Assembly: GCA_021159105.1 (NCBI GenBank)
Contig: JAGGSM010000079.1
Span: forward strand, 1-16,327
Length of the DNA stretch: 16,327 bases
Source of the DNA: Candidatus Bipolaricaulota bacterium
Lineage (GTDB): Bacteria > Bipolaricaulota > Bipolaricaulia > UBA7950 > UBA9294
Reading direction: 5' to 3'
Made by a program: the position numbers and the translations under genes. This document shows, in pieces, positions 14,138-16,327 of this stretch. How positions within the stretch are numbered: position 1 is the stretch's first letter; each line of letters starts with the position of its first letter. The notes under the pieces are model-generated. The model ran no database searches. It had not been told where the DNA came from and saw only the letters and a program-made list of their open reading frames with translations.

Positions 14138-14155
14138 TTGTGATCGTGAGCACAA
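14138..14155 (+). promoter_or_regulatory. Rex- or Crp/Fnr-like operator dyad
   Basis: TTGTGATCGTGAGCACAA matches the Rex-type pattern TTGTGA-N6-TCACAA with one mismatch (G for T in the right half). The inner 16 bases also resemble the Crp/Fnr pattern TGTGA-N6-TCACA with the same mismatch. The two 9-base halves agree at 7 positions. It lies about 10-28 bases downstream of the predicted start of transcription, a position suited to repression. A second overlapping dyad, TGTTTGTG (14135-14142) with CACAAACA (14157-14164), could form an 8-bp hairpin in the leader RNA. The downstream genes are redox genes, as expected for Rex. Confidence 0.5.
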
Positions 14156-14206
14156 GCACAAACAAACTGCAAAACAGAGCTGTCTGTGGTAACAAGGAGC
14201 GAATGG

Positions 14207-14749
14207 ATGCGAACTGAGATCCGGTTTGCGGGTTTCGGTGGGCAGGGAGTGATCTCTGCCGCCAAAATCTCTGGACGGGCTGCTGCGATCAACGACAAGC
14301 TTAACGCTGTGCTAACACAGTCGTACGGCCCGGAGGCACGTGGCGGTGCGTGTAACGCTAATGTAGTTATCTCTCAAGACAGAATTTCTTATCCAGAAGT
14401 AACACTTCCTAATCTATTAGTTATTCTGTCGCAAGAAGCGTACACCACCTTTGGCTCGAAGATCGCCCCTGGGGGGACGCTGATCGTCGATCGAGACCTG
14501 GTCGATGTGGGTGAGGCTCCAGCGGGGATACGACTGTACAAGGTGCCGGCAACGCAGCTGGCGGAAGGGCTGGGAAATAGGATTGTCGCCAACGTCGTCA
14601 TGCTGGGAGCCGTTGTCGCAATCACTGGTTTCGTCAGCAAGGAGGCGATGCTGGGGGCCGTGCGTGACTCTGTGCCTTCCCGCTTCCTCGAACTGAACGA
14701 GCGGGCCTTTGAAACCGGCTACGACTACGGGAGGAAGCTGAAATCATGA
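14207..14749 (+). CDS. korC: 2-oxoacid:ferredoxin oxidoreductase, gamma subunit (KorC/OorC type)
   Basis: 180 aa. It is the gamma subunit of thiamine-diphosphate ferredoxin oxidoreductases that convert 2-oxoacids plus CoA to acyl-CoA, CO2 and reduced ferredoxin. The typical GFGGQGVI (9-16) and QSYGPEARGGA are present; the latter is characteristic of the KorC/OorC group. I chose ATG 14207 because AAGGAG (14194-14199) is 7 bases upstream; the earlier in-frame GTG 14186 lacks a site. A decoy ATG at 14203 in another frame ends after four codons. Its stop overlaps the hdrA start (ATGA). The alpha and beta subunits are not in the window. sucCD upstream favours 2-oxoglutarate as substrate, but this is inference. 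Codons for about residues 49-75 are unusually AT-rich. Confidence 0.9.
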   Translation: MRTEIRFAGFGGQGVISAAKISGRAAAINDKLNAVLTQSYGPEARGGACNANVVISQDRISYPEVTLPNLLVILSQEAYTTFGSKIAPGGTLIVDRDLVDVGEAPAGIRLYKVPATQLAEGLGNRIVANVVMLGAVVAITGFVSKEAMLGAVRDSVPSRFLELNERAFETGYDYGRKLKS

Positions 14750-16327
14750 GCCGAATCGGTGTCTTTGTGTGTCATTGCGGAAGGAACATCGAGGATACGG
14801 TCGATACAGGTTTCGTGGCGAAGACGCTCAAGGAGTACCCTGGCGTCGTCCATGCGGAAGACTACGATTATATGTGCTCTGAGATCGGGCAGCAGAAGAT
14901 CAGAGATGCGATCAAGGAGCACAACCTTGACGGGGTGGTGGTTGCGTCCTGCACCCCGAACATGCATCAGGAGACGTTCCGCAATGCGGCGGAGGAAGCG
15001 GGGCTGAACCGGTATCGCCTGGAAGTGGCCAACATTCGCGAGCAGGTGAGTTGGGTCCACGATGACCGCGAGGTGGCGACGGAGAAGGCGATTCGAATCG
15101 CACGCGCTGCGGTGGAGAAGGTGCGCGGCGATGACGACCTGGAGCCGATAGCAGTGGATCATGAGTCCACCTGCCTGGTGGTCGGAGGCGGGATCACCGG
15201 CATTCAGGCGGCGATCGACGTCGCCAACAGCGGACACAAGGTCATCCTGGTGGAGAAGGATGCGAGCATCGGCGGGCACATGGCCCAGCTGTCAGTTACC
15301 TTCCCCACCCTCGATTGCGCACAGTGTATCCTCACTCCTCGCATGGTGGAGGCATCCCGTCACCCTAACATCGAGCTTCTCACCTACAGCGAGGTGGTTA
15401 AGGTCGCTGGCTACACGGGAAACTACGAGGTGACCATCCGCAAGAACCCGACCTATGTCGATGCAGACAAGTGCAACCTGTGCAACAAGTGCACCGAGGT
15501 CTGTCCGGTGAGTGTGAAGGAGGAGTTCAATGAGGGGCTGTCCGAGCGCAAGGCGATCTACCTCCCGTTCGAGCAGGCAATACCTTCGTCCTACGTGCTC
15601 GACGAAGACGCCTGTCTCGGGGTGAAGCCGATCCGTTGTGGGCTGTGCAAGGATGTGTGCGATGTCGGAGCGATCGACTACGACATGGCCCCCAAGATGA
15701 TCACCAAGAAGGTGGGGACGATCATCATCGCCACCGGCTATGATCTGTACGACCCGAGCCACCTCACCGAGTACGGTGGTGGAAAGTACCCGGATGTGGT
15801 GACTTCGCTTCAGTTCGAACGGATGGTCCACCCATCCGGCCCGATGAAGGGACAACTCCGCCGTCCTTCCGACGGTCGGCCGGTGAAGAGCGTTGCCTTC
15901 GTTCACTGCGCTGGGTCGCGCGACCCGGGACGGCACAATCCATACTGTTCCCGCATCTGCTGCACGTACACCGCCAAACAGGCGCTCCTGTTCAAGAAGA
16001 GCGTTCCTGACGGCGTGGCGAACGTCTTTTACATCGACATCCGCACCGATGGAAAGGGATACGAGGAGTTCGCCCAGGGGATCATCTCCGGCAAGCGCAT
16101 CCGCTACATCCGCGGGAAGGTGGCCAAGGTGGTGGATGAGGGGGATCACCTCACCGTCTGGGGAGCGGATACGCTGAGTGGGAAGCGGATGGAGATCGGG
16201 GTGGATCTGGTTGTCCTGGCCATGGCCATGGTCCCCAGCGAAGGGACGGCGGAACTGGCGAAGACGTTCCACATCAATGTCGATGAGAACGGCTTCCTCA
16301 AAGAGGCCCATCCCAAGCTGCGACCCG
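14746..16327 (+). CDS. hdrA: Heterodisulfide-reductase-type subunit HdrA, 3' partial
   Basis: Flavin- and iron-sulfur-containing electron-bifurcating or confurcating subunit. The frame is open from ATG 14746 to the end of the window (527 codons). The N-terminal domain starts MSRIGVFVCHCGRNIED with Cys9 and Cys11. An FAD-binding GGGITG motif starts at residue 147, then IGGHMAQLSVTFPTLDCAQC with Cys191 and Cys194. One ferredoxin cluster is complete (Cys243, 246, 249, 253). The second has Cys290, 298, 301 and 305 but Asp follows Cys305 where Pro is usual. The later HdrA signatures (GSRD-NPYCSRICC; FYIDIRTDGKGYEEF) are present. It is coupled by ATGA overlap to korC, suggesting that ferredoxin made by or used by the oxidoreductase is linked to HdrA. 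Any HdrB/HdrC or hydrogenase/MvhD partner must lie beyond the window. Confidence 0.96.
   Translation, partial: MSRIGVFVCHCGRNIEDTVDTGFVAKTLKEYPGVVHAEDYDYMCSEIGQQKIRDAIKEHNLDGVVVASCTPNMHQETFRNAAEEAGLNRYRLEVANIREQVSWVHDDREVATEKAIRIARAAVEKVRGDDDLEPIAVDHESTCLVVGGGITGIQAAIDVANSGHKVILVEKDASIGGHMAQLSVTFPTLDCAQCILTPRMVEASRHPNIELLTYSEVVKVAGYTGNYEVTIRKNPTYVDADKCNLCNKCTEVCPVSVKEEFNEGLSERKAIYLPFEQAIPSSYVLDEDACLGVKPIRCGLCKDVCDVGAIDYDMAPKMITKKVGTIIIATGYDLYDPSHLTEYGGGKYPDVVTSLQFERMVHPSGPMKGQLRRPSDGRPVKSVAFVHCAGSRDPGRHNPYCSRICCTYTAKQALLFKKSVPDGVANVFYIDIRTDGKGYEEFAQGIISGKRIRYIRGKVAKVVDEGDHLTVWGADTLSGKRMEIGVDLVVLAMAMVPSEGTAELAKTFHINVDENGFLKEAHPKLRP

Noticed and set aside
15292..16311. Long open frame of 339 codons on the - strand
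   Set aside because: It lies wholly opposite hdrA, whose motifs are unmistakable; long antisense frames are common in GC-rich genes and this one shows no recognisable domain.
1..16327. CRISPR arrays, insertion sequences, phage genes, toxin-antitoxin pairs
   Set aside because: No spaced direct repeats of CRISPR type, no transposase or integrase motifs, and no candidate small gene pairs were seen.

Overview
This is a GC-rich (about 60%) bacterial chromosome segment in which every gene I can support lies on the + strand. The core is a dense housekeeping run: metG (5' end outside the window), rplU, a Prp-like gene, rpmA, obgE, nadD, infC, rpmI, rplT, a glyQ-like/glyS-like pair, folB, folK and an RNase E/G gene. 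Many of these overlap by a few bases. A Val tRNA and an HpnA-type NAD-dependent epimerase follow. The right end is anaerobic carbon and redox metabolism: sucC-sucD, then a separate promoter driving a 2-oxoacid:ferredoxin oxidoreductase gamma subunit and hdrA (3' end outside the window). The ferredoxin-linked oxidoreductase and HdrA point to an anaerobe. A deep-branching lineage such as Bipolaricaulota (OP1/Acetothermia) would fit, but that is a guess from gene content, not phylogeny.

Layout: 1-1877 metG; 1878-1934 a good sigma70-like promoter; 1935-2874 rplU-prp-rpmA; 2916-4791 obgE-nadD; 4809-5910 infC-rpmI-rplT; 5912-8510 glyQ-like/glyS-like; 8500-9368 folB-folK; 9347-10591 rng; 10633-10705 tRNA-Val(CAC); 10770-11753 epimerase; 11754-12051 a noncoding stretch with a heptamer repeat and a promoter; 12052-14081 sucCD; 14082-14206 a promoter with a Rex/Crp-like operator; 14207-16327 korC-hdrA.

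The main surprises are in the translation genes. The Prp-like protein between L21 and L27 has no cysteine at all, and its L27 lacks the N-terminal extension that Prp would cleave. infC can only begin at AUC, and the RNase G gene very probably also begins at AUC (or AUU). The GlyQ/GlyS pair sits where pheST is usual and has lost class II motif 2 and other GlyRS hallmarks, yet both frames are intact and tightly embedded in the operon. At the right end, a strong promoter carries an 18-bp dyad close to the Rex consensus just downstream of its -10, upstream of the redox genes. These are readings by eye; no alignment or search was run.
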